Origin: Aspergillus flavus
Taxonomy: Eukaryota; Ascomycota; Eurotiomycetes; Eurotiales; Aspergillaceae
NCBI RefSeq assembly: GCF_009017415.1
Contig: NC_092406.1
Span: 5,084,001 to 5,148,000, forward strand
Reading direction: 5' to 3'
Length of the DNA stretch: 64,000 nt
Positions 11,911-22,795 of the stretch are shown piece after piece. The stretch's first letter is position 1, and each line of letters opens with the position of its first letter. Made by a program: the position numbers and the translations under genes. Under the pieces are notes generated by a model. The model had not been told where the DNA came from. It saw only the letters and a list, made by a program, of their open reading frames with translations, and ran no database searches.

Positions 11911-13916
11911 ATGGTGTATTGTGGACGCCCTTCCACTAGCTGCAACAACTGCCGAGCCAAGAAGAGACGAGTAGGTCGATCCCTCGTTCCTAACAATATC
12001 AACTCAATTTATCATTGAATTTCCCCCCTTCACCTTGGTTTTGGTGGCCTAAGTAACACTAACACTGGCTCGGATAACGGTAGTGCGACAAGGCTGTTCC
12101 CGGATGTGGACAATGTCGACGTATGGGACAGCAATGTCCTGGCTATCGAGACCCCACGAGTCTTATCTTTCGAGACGAGAGCAGCCAGGTTGGTGATAAA
12201 GTTCGCGCAAGGATCACCAAGCGTGACGCTTCTCGTGGGCATACCCCGGGCTCGGTGGGTCCGTCGCAGGGTGCAGGATTACAAGTGGAACTAGAACAGG
12301 GTTTACTGAATGAAGATCCTGTATTCACTGACCATAGCCAGAGCATCGTGGGGAATGATGCCCTGCAAGTGAATAACACCTCCCCGGATTTTAATAATGC
12401 GAGTTCAAACGTGCTAGAGCGCGGTACATCCTCGTCCCGGTGCGAGTTAGGGAGCGAGAATGTAGGGAACGACGAGCAAGACAGGGCGGAGGGGAAAGGC
12501 CCTGATAATCAGAAGGCCATTCCCCCACCGTTTGCCCTGCCACTCGATATGATCGGGTTGAACTATTTTCTGGCACATTACGTCGTGCGACAGTCTCCGC
12601 CCTCACCTGGCTTTCTCGACTACGTACCCAGCATTCTCACACTAGACGATGAGAATGAGATCCTGCAGGGAGCCATTCTAGCCGTGGGCTTTGCTGGATT
12701 AGCCCATAGAACTTGTCAGGTCGATCTACGATGTAGATCAAGGGCCATGTATACGAGAACCATCAAACGAATGAACAAAGCCCTGACAGATCCGCAGACA
12801 GCACGCCGGCATAGCACAATCGTCACCGTCCTGGTGTTATCCCTCTATGAATTCGGTGAGTCTTCACTAAATGGATGGGATCAACATATCCAAGGTGCGA
12901 CCTCACTGCTAAGGCTGCGGGGCAAGGCCCAATTCACCACTCCCATTGGCCTCCAGATCTTCAAGGACATCTTCAGCCATCTTCTGATAAATTGCCTGCG
13001 CATGGGGAGTGCAATCCCCTCACCACTCCGTATGATCCGCGCCGAAGCTGCCAAAGCAATCAGTGCCTCCGATCCCTACTGGGTTGCCAGTAGCGGGCTC
13101 GTGGAAATCATGGACCTTTATTCCCAGATATTGCCCGGAGGCTTTGATTTTATCCATAGTAGCGAGGCCGTGGGCAACGGAACTGGCGCCACAGAAAGAC
13201 AGCTGCCTATCGACGAGCTCGAGCGGTACCTATCCCAAGCTCTAGATATTGACCACCGACTCGAGAGCCGATTCTCGGAATGCTCACCAGAGTGGCAGTT
13301 CACTGTCATGCAGCTCACTAGCCCGGACCCTACCCGGGTTCATGGTGACGCTTACCATAGCTATCACGATGCTGGAATCGTCGGAGTTTGGAACGATATG
13401 CGTACATGTCGCGTCTTGGCCAACCACGCCATCTGCCATCTTCTCCTAAGGGGAGCCAAGTCCGACCCCAGTTGGTTCTTCTCCAAAAATTACACCGATC
13501 AACTACAGGAAACCAGTCGAACAATGAGGCAAATTCGCGATGACATTCTGGCCTCTGTACCCCAGCAGATGAGCTACTTCCCCTTCCCCGCCCAGGCGCA
13601 GTTGGAGCCAGTGAACCTGGAGCAGTATTTCAATCAAATGACGGTACCGGGCACCAAGTGGTCTGATGATTCGTGGGCAACTTTCAACAGCTCACTTGGC
13701 TTCGAGCACTCTACGTATACAGGCGCAGGAGTTGGTGCGTATTTCGCCAGCTGGATGCTCTTGCTGGCCGGTTGTATGCACACCAACTCAGAGGACACGC
13801 GACAATGGATAGTAGCGCAGCTACGACACATCAGCTTGCAATCAGGTCTGGCACAAGCTGACTTCTTTGCCGATTGCGTTCAGTCAAGTAAAGTCCGGCC
13901 GCCGCTGAGTACCTAA
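11911..13916 (+). CDS. Zn2Cys6 transcription factor
   Basis: Two exons, 11911-11970 and 12084-13916, giving 630 residues. The intron (GTAGGT..GGTAG) splits the zinc cluster. Joined, it reads CNNCRAKKRRC followed by DKAVPGCGQCRRMGQQC, the CX2CX6CX6CX2CX6C binuclear cluster at residues 11-37, which binds DNA in the nucleus. A Ser/Asp-rich linker follows. From about residue 150 there is a fungal-specific regulatory domain with LDYVPSILTLDDENEIL, LVLSLYEFGES and a WDQHIQGATSLLRLRG segment. This layout is typical of Zn2Cys6 proteins of the DUF3468 / fungal_trans_2 type, and the length is normal for the class. Targets are unknown. No metabolic gene is directly adjacent; the nearest neighbours are the unknown-family gene and the DUF3990-like gene. 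Confidence 0.9.
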
Positions 13917-15414
13917 GATGGATGAAATCTACTGTCACCGGTGGTCGGTAAAATTTGAACTTTCGCCCAGTTCTCCTCTTGGTCGTGTATAATTCTTTCC
14001 GATTATCTGCTTCTGAAGGCATGATGCATGCTAAGACATATAATTAAAAAAGCTCAATGCATTTGAATGCGGTACCAATTGAACAATGGGGCCACTATTG
14101 TCGCGACCGTAGATCGTCCCCTTCCTGGGGCTCGAACGGTGCTGGGAGAAGGACAATACGCTCATTAATTCTTCATTAGGGCTGTGATCACGAAATTATC
14201 AAGACAGGAAAACTAACCAACATTGTGCTTACCCGATTGGAGTAAGACACATTCGACCGACGACACTAGTCCTCCTCGGTTATACACAAATACACTGGCA
14301 ACACTGCCCTCAAAGCCCTACTGAGCATGTTCCACACATGAACAGTTTTCAATCGGCCGTGCCCTCTATTCAGTCGATAAAGGGCTGTCATTTCATTTAC
14401 GGATGGGGACAACACGGGCTCAATGAAAGGAAGTCTAGTCTTATCAGACAGACACGATACTAGCGCTGCTTTCTTGCAGAATCTATACCAAATACGAGCT
14501 ATACGTCAGTGAGACTTTTACTCACCAGAGCATCATTGGGTCGACCTTCCTTTGTCATATTCATGAAGCCACCACGATGGGCTAGTTTAACGCTGTCATG
14601 CCCACTGACAAAGGCAGTGGCAGAGTTGCTAGCTTCCAGCAGATGGTATTGATTCCATCGGATCCCTTCCCCAACAGGGTCTAGGGTTAGTGATCAATGG
14701 AAGCTTTCCTAGCGAAAGGAATCTAGCTGAACTGTCTAGGATGGGCCTGAATGGCGAAGGGGCCGGAAGCAGTTATATCTTTGAAATCACAAACGGAGGA
14801 AAAGACAAAGAGACTCTTTATGACACCACTCTTTCTTAGGCTGAAGGCCGTTGATAGAGTAGGTAAGACAAAAATGGCAGCCTTTGTTCGGTAGCAAGCA
14901 TATCTCCACATACACTCAGCCATCACGCTTGACCATCTTCTGCAGATACCCGTTGCGATTGTCTTCTTTTTGCTTCCCTTTGAGTACAGACTCACATAGA
15001 ACGATGAACTTGTGAATATCAGGCTACAAGCCTGAGCGCCTATGGTTCACCCGCTATTGCCTCTCGCGTATAGAATAATATGTTCTAGGAATAGGGACTA
15101 CTTGGGAAGGAGCGCCGCGGTGCGTAGCGAAGATATAAACTACTAGCAGGAACCGCTACATGTTCTTTCTTAAGCTAACAACGAGCAACCGATTCAAAAT
15201 ACAGGGGTTTTCAATTTGACTATTACTTGGTACCAATTCATTATCCTCCATAGTACGTGAGCACTAACTCATATCCGGCGAGGTCGTCAGCACTATCTCA
15301 TATCCGGCAAACTCAACAGGATGATGGTCAACGTTAAGAAGCGACCCCTTCCCTTGGAGGAAATCGCACCCCCCCAACGTATTCCCCTATGACCGAGTGA
15401 TCCAACGACTGAAA
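13917..15414. other. Intergenic, no gene seen
   Basis: About 1.5 kb. The minus-strand open frame 14723-14995 has no family resemblance or splice support. Near 15257-15309 the phrase CTCATATCCGGC occurs twice about 35 bases apart, within GCACTAACTCATATCCGGCGA and GCACTATCTCATATCCGGCAA. This is a short direct repeat just upstream of the next gene. Confidence 0.55.
15257..15309 (+). repeat. Short direct repeat GCACTA..CTCATATCCGGC
   Basis: Two near-identical copies of about 20 bases lie some 35 bases apart, about 110 bases before the first ATG of the DUF3990-like gene. They may be a tandem duplication or paired regulatory sites. Function unproven. Confidence 0.5.
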
Positions 15415-15549
15415 ATGCAGCACTCTGTCACCACGCCCGATATGCCCAGTGACGTCGACAGGAGCCTAGAGGCCAAGGAGAAGCCTCAAGAAGAATAGCA
15501 GCCAGAGGCAGAGGGGGAGAAAACGGATGACGATGATGAGCGAGAGCCG

Positions 15550-16595
15550 ATGTACGACAACACCGATTATGACCACGTACGTTTTGACCCAATTTGGTAT
15601 GGGGACTACCCGGGGGACGAGATGCCGCTCGAGATAGCGGAGTACCTTGGGGAGAACCTAGAATACGGTATGCAAGCAGAAAAACTTTCTTGCCAGGGAT
15701 GATTACTGATATCTAATTAGCACACGTTCACCAGATGGTCGGATCATCCCGGACGATCTTCCACATGTGTGGTCGGCCTGATGTGGTGCGGATGATCGAC
15801 GATCCAGCCTATGTCATTGACGATGAAATTGTGGCTGTCCCAATCGGATGTTTCCCTGTCTCCTTTCTTCTCTCGCGCTACCAGGATGAAGGCATCTTTC
15901 CCTGGGACCATGTACCCGGACTGGAGAGTGGTGCAGTGAAAAAATGCTCGATCCCTGCCTCGGTTACAGAGACGGTGGCAGCGCAAGAGCTTAAGGCCCT
16001 TTATCCTTTCTCACGACCAGTGACTAGTGGTGAGACAATCAAGGTAGTACGAGTCCAGCATAATCGAAACTTTAACAAATTTGAGAAGGATGTGACTGCT
16101 CGTTTCGCGGATGGCCTTCTGCAGCGGAAGGATACGTTATTTCGAGGGCTGACCCTGTTGGCTCTCGAGAAATGCTTGGCCTTCTTCCTCCCCGTTATAA
16201 GGTCAACCAACGCGGACAACGAGTTTGGGCCAGGGATCTATACCACGGGGGATCTGGCCACAGCCAAGGATTATGCAGGTAGAGCCGGTGCCATCATGGT
16301 CTTTAGTACACCTGACGAGCGGCCTCTGAACTGTTGGGAACCCACGGGCGATGAGTGGAGACGATTGACCGCGCGGTGGCTTGGCCTATCATTGTCCGAT
16401 ACAGACCTCTCTCCGGCCTATTATGAGGCGGATGTCATTAAAGGGGCCATGTCAGCAGATCAATCCAAGGGACAGAGGCAGAACCGGTTTTTGACCCCTG
16501 GCAACATCAAGCAGCAAGCTTTTGTCTCGTACCGTGGGTGTGAGAGCTTGAGACGAGAACTGAAGGCCATCATCTTCATCGAGTCGTCTAAATGA
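15550..16595 (+). CDS. DUF3990 / ADP-ribosyltransferase-fold-like protein
   Basis: Two exons, 15550-15667 and 15721-16595 (intron GTATGC..TTAG), 330 residues from the ATG at 15550. The C-terminal half holds NEFGPGIYTTGDLATAKDYA, then AIMVFSTP and a NCWEPTGDEW segment, close to the fungal relatives of DUF3990, a family with an ADP-ribosyltransferase-like fold. The GPGIYTT..A..YA pattern corresponds to the nucleotide-binding strand region; catalytic activity is not shown. The frame can be traced further upstream to an ATG at 15415, but a TAG at 15496-15498 follows codon 27, just before an acidic stretch (QPEAEGEKTDDDDE). Either translation starts at 15550, or the longer form has a premature stop and the gene is recently damaged. 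No signal peptide is visible. Neighbours give no functional hint. Confidence 0.65.
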
Positions 16596-16806
16596 GGAGG
16601 TGAAACTGCTGTCATCATGGATCATTTCGTGTATTGTCAGGGAAATAGGAAACTTGGTCTAAATTAATATGTTCGTAAATTTTGCCCTCAGAAATAAGAA
16701 GCTATAGTATGAAAAGCTATGATGCACGATAGTAATTGACGGTAATCTGCGCGCTATCCCTTACGTCCATTGGGCGATAGGTCACAAAACCCCAATCTAT
16801 ATTTCC

Positions 16807-17369
16807 TTAACCTACCCCAATCCTGCTAATGAATACATTAAACTTCACCAGCCCATCTATCACAACATCCCACCCAAACCCCTCAAGCTGGACTAGCCCA
16901 GCCTCCCTAGCACCCTCAGGACCAAACGCCGAAACCTCAATCTCAACTCTCATAGCATCATGACCAAGACGACCAATCTGCACACATGTCCAAACGGGGT
17001 GGTTATCAGGCATTCACCTCTTGACATTCCGAACCATGGCGTCTTGCGCCTCCTGGTCCAGTTGGATATGATAAGAGTTGATTCTGTAGACCGGGCAACA
17101 ACCATTGGCACCCGTGTCCTTGAGGGCGGTATCCATGTTCACGAAGGCTTGGTCGATCGTTCAGGTGCAAGCTTGGTGATGTTGAAGTCTGCATCATAGA
17201 AACCTCCTGTACCCTTGTTAGTACCTCACACAGATCGGTGAATATGGGGATGTAATGAGTATTTACCTTGGCGGGCGCGGTGAACCTGATCTCCGGCTCA
17301 GACGGCGGATGAGTACCAGTGGGTTTTTCGGTTGGCTTCGCCGATGTCTTTGTAGGCGTATTGTTTCAT
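16807..17369 (-). pseudogene. RidA (YjgF/L-PSP) family pseudogene
   Basis: RidA proteins hydrolyse reactive enamines and imines. Minus-strand text reads MKQYAYKDIGEANRKTHWYS with SSAV (start of RidA), then TGA at 17300-17298, where an Arg is expected before AGDQ. The middle reads QAFVNMDTALKDTGA, then VYRINSYHI and MVRNVKR, then TGA at 17016-17014, then MPDNHPVWTCVQIGRLGHDA and MRVEIEV. The final part after the RidA core has an unusual tail, EGFGWDVVIDGLVKFNVF. A frameshift lies near 17150. Both stops are one transition away from sense codons (CGA or TGG). With two stops and one shift, the locus is not expressed as a functional enzyme. Confidence 0.72.
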
Positions 17370-19268
17370 GGAAACAAGCTTACGGTTGGATTGAAAAGGT
17401 GGAGGGAAATTCAATCCGAGTATTAAGTACCAGGTGCAAGGGATTGTGAAGAGGAAAGTAAGACAGGTGTGATAAACAGCAGTTGTTGTAGATGAAGATA
17501 TCCGAGATAAAAAAGCAGATATATATAAGTTTTGCCTCCGCTTAAGAACCATATACCTCAGCACTTAATAGACCGCACATAAAGCTGGATGCGGAATAGA
17601 AATTCAGTCATTGGAAGCTTCCTCATACTCAAGCCCATCTTCCCCACTTTATCATGGCCCACTCTTTAATCTCATCCTTGCATGAAGAGGTTGATTAAGT
17701 GAGGTGCTGATAGGAAATGGAGAATGAGCAGCAATAACTGATAAATTGTTTCCAGTAGGACTGGGATACACTTCAAGGCTTCTGATTTGCATGGGTCGTG
17801 TGTACGTCTATAATCCATGGTTCCACGACATCGCTTGTAGGTTTATCTGGCGGCAATGGTAACAAAGTGGAGTGTTATTTGCTGCAGTTAATTCTTTGTA
17901 TGGGATGTACTTTATTCTTGGGGAGCATAGAAGGCCATGAGAGAGTGAAGGGCTCCCCTAGGTAGCAAAAGAACACAACTAAAGTGACCTTATGAGAGGG
18001 ATGGTAGGAAGCGGTATAGAAGGTATCTGTAAATTGCCTTAGCGTCCTATAATCTGTGACCTGCCTGTAGAAATAACTCTCGTTGAGGGGAAATGGAAAC
18101 TTGTAAGACATATCCAAACTTTTGTAAGGCAGACGCAACGTAGTAACCACAGAGCCTACTGAGTGAATTCACATTTGCCTTCTGACTCGTTCATGCAAAG
18201 AGCAGCTCTTGCACTTTCGAGATCCAGCTGATCTGATAGGCAGTGTTGTGCAGACTGTGTCCCCGTAGGTACTTGAGGAACGCAGGTTGTTGCGTGAGTT
18301 CGACTGTGACTTCAAGGTCTGGGAGACTCTTGCACTCTCTCGAATTCTTCAAGCATTTCCTGGTCTTGATCAATAGTCACTCACCTCCATCATTCACCAT
18401 CAATTCTCAAATCGTAGTTTTCCCGCCCCTCGGGAAGTCTAAATAGCTTTCTTGCTCCAAGTCAACGAAAGGCGTGAACAAGGGGTCTATCTCACAAAAA
18501 GGACGACATAATTCTCCTATAATCGAAGCCAGACACCGTCAACACTCAAGTATAAAAGGAGGATTCGTTCAAGAGAGTACCACCAGAGCGACCGGAAGAG
18601 AGCGCACTTCCAAATGTTTCCAATTTATGATCTTCAGGGAACTTCGTGTTGACCTTTAATGGCTCTGATCTTTCAATCGTTGAAACTATGGCAGCTACAT
18701 AGAAATGGAAGCATTGGTTAGGCGATCGATCAAAAAGAAATCGAAAACCAACAATGATGGACTAACAACGAGAAACAACGGTGGAAACAAACTGAGCGCC
18801 CTATTTCCAGAAAGACAAGTGCTGGTAGGGTGGTTACATCGATCTGACTGGCTCCTAGATACCATCGCCGGAGTGCATATTCCTAAATATGCTGCACGCT
18901 GAGTAGGCCAATATATGAGGAAAAGTGCCTAGTAGCGCAGAAAGACACCAGCCTGTAATGGCTTGCCGTATTAGAAAGATTCCACAGGAATACATATTCA
19001 GCTGATATGGTGCGAGGATCCGTTCAAGACATAGGTCTCTTGAATGTTTTCCCGCTAAGTTCATGTCAAGGATAGTATTAAATATGGGCACACCAAGAGT
19101 AATGGCAACGTATACTTGGACATGCGTCATAAGTCAACTGTCAGATATCCCCTTTTCTCTCCTCTCTCCACAGAAAATGAACACCATAGTCGGCAGGCTG
19201 TCCAGCGATATGTACGGAAAATGGACTCCGCTGGCTGATGAAGAAGAAGTAGTCGGACGAAACAAAGG
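17370..19268. other. Intergenic, possible relics
   Basis: About 1.9 kb with no supported gene. The minus-strand frame 18191-18373 (ECKSLPDLEVTVEL, then YLRGHSLHNTAYQI) has protein-like composition but is short and isolated. Many short stops and an AT-rich composition suggest degraded or non-coding DNA. Confidence 0.5.
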
Positions 19269-20322
19269 TCAAGCAGTTACATGTGTCGTGCAGTCATCAT
19301 GGACAAATGGTTCCTCTCCTTTCTCCATTCGCCACCGATTCGTCGCCTCTAACACCCCCGGCAACCCTTCGAACAACCATCCCCATTTCTTTAAGAAACC
19401 TTCCGACATCTCCCACCCCGTGATGTCCCAGGGTGGCGACCACGCAATAATGCCGCGTCGCTCAATCTCATCGTCTGGAAAGCCCTCGTATAGCCCGCCG
19501 ATGCAGTCGGCCCACAGCTCATCCTCGTCAAAGGTGCCAGTGGCCAGGATCAGGCGGTCTCGTCCCTCGGGACACGGGAACAGGTCGATCCAGTCGCCGT
19601 GCGGCACCGTTTGTTGAAGGGTGGTGGGCAGGAGTGTTGAAGGGAGTAGGTCGGGCTTAGTAGGGTAGGGGGTGATGTGGATAACTTCCTTATTACAGTC
19701 GAGCGGCGTGACGAGGATATTCGAGATTAGATTGCGGTTGACGGCCAGGGCGCGGAGGGCGTTGAATTGGAGAAGTGTGATGAGATGGTCTGGACAGAGG
19801 GGGAAGACCATGTTAAACTGATCTTTTCCAGGTTTATCTGGCAGCAAGGGATTTCTCGCATTATATAATTGCTTGATACGTGATGCTGGGACGACGGAGA
19901 TGGATTGCTGCTCAATGTCCCAGCATTCCACCGGCGCTCGTGATTTGATCAGTGTCCCGGTTTCGGCACTAAATGCTTCGGCGTTCTTTGCAAGAGCTTT
20001 GCGTTTACCTACTGGACGATTAGTTATGATAATTAGATACCCCAAGATCGGACTACTTTGGCTGTTGATATGGACGAAAGAGAAACCAAGATCTTACTTA
20101 CGGTATGCCCTTGTGTTGAGCCTAGTCTGTGCCCGTCTGCGTGCTGCGGCATCCTTGGTCCCGGTCCAGTCGTCTTCCCTGCTAATTGCCTGTACACGGT
20201 GAGCAAGTCAGATCTTCTTGGGTGATTGAAGGCGGCCTGGTACGTACCTCGGCCAATTGTGCCATCGACGTGAGTTGGATGTGTGGTGTTGTTGAATTTG
20301 CGGGCTGATACATACTAATCAT
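19269..20322 (-). CDS. bZIP-type transcription factor with DUF3425 domain
   Basis: Three exons, 20322-20248, 20189-20102 and 20008-19269, 300 residues. Introns are GTACGT..ACAG and GTAAGT..GTAG. The first two joins create the basic region: EDDWTGTKDAAARRRAQTRL, then NTRAYRKRKA, a fungal bZIP-like motif at about residues 28-60. No long regular leucine zipper follows. The C-terminal 200 residues match DUF3425: PLCPDHLITLLQFNALRALA, NRNLISNIL, then PHGDWIDLFP and a W-rich block with WSPPWDITGWEMSEGFLKKW. Such proteins are nuclear regulators, several of them near metabolite genes. It is divergent from an SDR gene, sharing a 570-base promoter that carries five similar elements, one holding TGACTCA, so control of that SDR and of itself is plausible. 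Confidence 0.88.
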
Positions 20323-20390
20323 GATGCTAGCGGACGTTTTGAATTGCAATGATGAATGACGTGAGTTTCTTCGGGTCGGCCAAGACAGTT

Positions 20391-20727
20391 TATGTAGCCT
20401 GCTCACAATGATGACGAGTCTGACAGTCTAGATCGCAGGGCATTGACTACCTTGGGTCATATGCATACTATACCGCAGCTGACTCAGACAGGACCATTGG
20501 TCACCGTTGCAGTGTCTAACTTGAGCAGGTCTAGTGTCATGCAACCTGCTCACATCGACAAACGCAACGTTATGATTGACCGTAGCTAGAGATTAGACTC
20601 GGCAGGAGGCCCACGCTTCATGCAGCTGGCTCACTTGCTTACTCGGAAGTCTCCTATTAGTCTATCTCTTTAACATGTACAAGTCTATTGTGACGTGATT
20701 GGCCCAATGGTCATGCAGTTTGCTCAC
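20391..20727 (+). promoter_or_regulatory. Five similar 16-base elements in the shared bZIP-SDR promoter
   Basis: Elements of the form CATGCAgcyTGCTCAC occur at 20391-20406 (TATGTAGCCTGCTCAC), 20538-20553 (CATGCAACCTGCTCAC), 20619-20634 (CATGCAGCTGGCTCAC) and 20712-20727 (CATGCAGTTTGCTCAC). A weaker copy lies at 20472-20487 (ACCGCAGCTGACTCAG) and contains the Gcn4/AP-1 core TGACTCA. Starts are 81, 66, 81 and 93 bases apart. An inverted half copy TGAGCAGG lies at 20523. The regular spacing suggests either binding sites for one factor or a decayed tandem array of about 80 bases. The neighbouring bZIP protein is the obvious candidate ligand, by inference only. Confidence 0.55.
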
Positions 20728-20890
20728 GATATCTGACGCTTGGAAATAACATCCAAGATGGTACCTCGGACTTTGTTCAAGAAGAGCAATAAAGATCGTG
20801 GCATCACCTTGATTTCGACGCATGTTTTCGTATCATCAAAACATAGAATTCAATCCAAGACATTTAGTGACTCAAGTACTCGTTTTTAAT

Positions 20891-21914
20891 ATGACTTTCC
20901 ATCCCGACACTCTCCCTAATCTCAAGGGCAAAGTATTCATAGTCACAGGTGGGAATTCCGGCATGTCAGTCTCCCTTCTCCTTGTCACCACGAAAGCCCT
21001 AATCGCTGATCCCACCAAATCACAGAGGCTACTACACCGTAACCCACCTAGCAGAACACGGCGCCCACGTCTACCTGTGCGCCCGATCTCTAGAGAAGGG
21101 CACAGCAGCCATCGCCAACATCAAGGAAATGCACCCCTCAGCTAACATCAACCTCCTGCAAATGGATTTCATGGACCTCACCAGCGTCGTCGCGGCCGCC
21201 AAGCATTTCCTCACCCTCGAAACAGCCCTACACGGCCTGGTCAACAACGCAGGCATCATGGCGACGCCCTTCGAAATCACCAAAGATGGCCATGAGGCCC
21301 AGTGGCAGACTAACTACCTGGCGCATTGGGTTTTGACGGAGCACTTTCTTCCTCTGATGCTGCTGACCGCCAAGGGGCTTTATCCTGGCAGCGTGCGCAT
21401 CGTCAACCTCACTTCATCAGGCCATTTGGGCGCACCCAAGGGCGGCATCAATTTCAAAGACCTCTCACTCAAGGATAGTGGCCCTTGGGCGCGGTACGAA
21501 CAAAGCAAGCTCGCCAACATTCTGCACGCCAAGGCTCTACACAAGGCGTACGGCCCCGGCTCTCCCAGTGCGCGGAACGGGGAGGGCGAGATCTGGGTTT
21601 CGTCCGTCCATCCAGGTCTGGTTGAGACGAACTTGGCCACTTCGGTGGAGGACTCGGGGTCGGGCATGACATGTGTTTTCTCGGTCTTACGCATGTTTGG
21701 GTTGATGTGGTCTGCGGATAAAGGGTCGTGGACCAGTTTGTTCTGTGTGGCGAGTCAGGATATGAAGGCCGAGCAGAGCGGTACGTATCTCGAGATTTTC
21801 CGACGGTTTGGGGAGCCGAGGTGGCAGAGCGATATGGCGAATGATTGGAAGCTTGTAAAGAGGTTGGAGGAGTGGACTAGGGAGGTGGTGAGGAAGGAAG
21901 GGTGGGTTTTATAG
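20891..21914 (+). CDS. Short-chain dehydrogenase/reductase (SDR)
   Basis: Two exons, 20891-20964 and 21026-21914, 320 residues. The intron (GTCAGT..ACAG) falls within the cofactor motif; joined it reads VTGGNSGIGYYTV, the TGxxxGIG nucleotide-binding motif. The following residues HVYLCARSLEKG suggest NADP(H) preference through the Arg. The structural NNAG motif is at HGLVNNAGIMA, the Ser is in VNLTSSGHLG, and the catalytic YxxxK is YEQSK, followed by LANILHAKAL. This matches the retinol dehydrogenase / WW-oxidoreductase-like SDR group common in fungi. The substrate is unknown. The ATG at 20891 is preceded in frame by longer open sequence, but the first exon fits the family start (TLPNLKGKVFIVTGG). 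It is divergent from the bZIP gene and probably co-regulated with it. Confidence 0.92.
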
Positions 21915-22795
21915 ATTTGTTGTTTTATAGTATTGCAGAATCTGACCTTTCTTATTCACGTATACTTTTTCATCCTAACCTCAAAAATATGGACATAATT
22001 CCAGGTGCTAATATTATAACCGGATGAAAGATTCAATGTGGTTGCTGCCGGCGTTCCACACGATAATTATGGCATGAATTCCGCCACTAATGTTGCTTTT
22101 CATCTGGTCATGGCTTTCCCAGGAGCCAAGTCCTATCTAGGAACGCAGCTGGAGTTCCCGCATGGGTTTGGGTTATCAAACAACACTTTTAAAGTGTCTC
22201 CAGGATCCATAGATCGTACCGTATTATTGAAGAACTCTGTCGTGTGACTATCATTATCTGGTGCTCTCATGGCTCTCCGATAAGGCTGAAGAGGCCAAAG
22301 AAACAAGTACGTGCGTTTAGCAAGTCATCGTTGCTATCGCCAGGTGAGGGAACAGTCGTGAAACTCCATATCTTACTATCTCTAGTATCATAGGAACCTA
22401 TATCATTGAGATACACCGAGAGATTGATATCATTATAGAGAATTCTCCCATGACAAATCATGAACACTGTTATCCATCTCCTCGTGCAGCCACGAAGGCA
22501 AGGCAAATTCAGCAGTCCAGGATGTTTCTCACCAGGGGCCAAAGGGCCGTCATTCGCTATAAGATTCCGTTAAATTATAACAAATTATAACTTGAAGCTG
22601 CATAATATCTAACTACAGCCTGCCTTTTCGCTTAGTTACGTATTTAATCGGACAAACAATATTCCGATCCTGTTCTCGGAGGTCGCGGAGCCACTAGCCA
22701 CAATCGGTAATATTGACCCGCGGATTTCACGCCTCTTCTGGCGTCCATCTCATGTTTCTACCACCACCAGCGATCACCCACTGAGAAGCCGCATC
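21915..22795. other. Intergenic, no gene seen
   Basis: About 0.9 kb between two plus-strand genes. Open frames at 22038-22247 and 22267-22542 have no family similarity. Confidence 0.6.
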
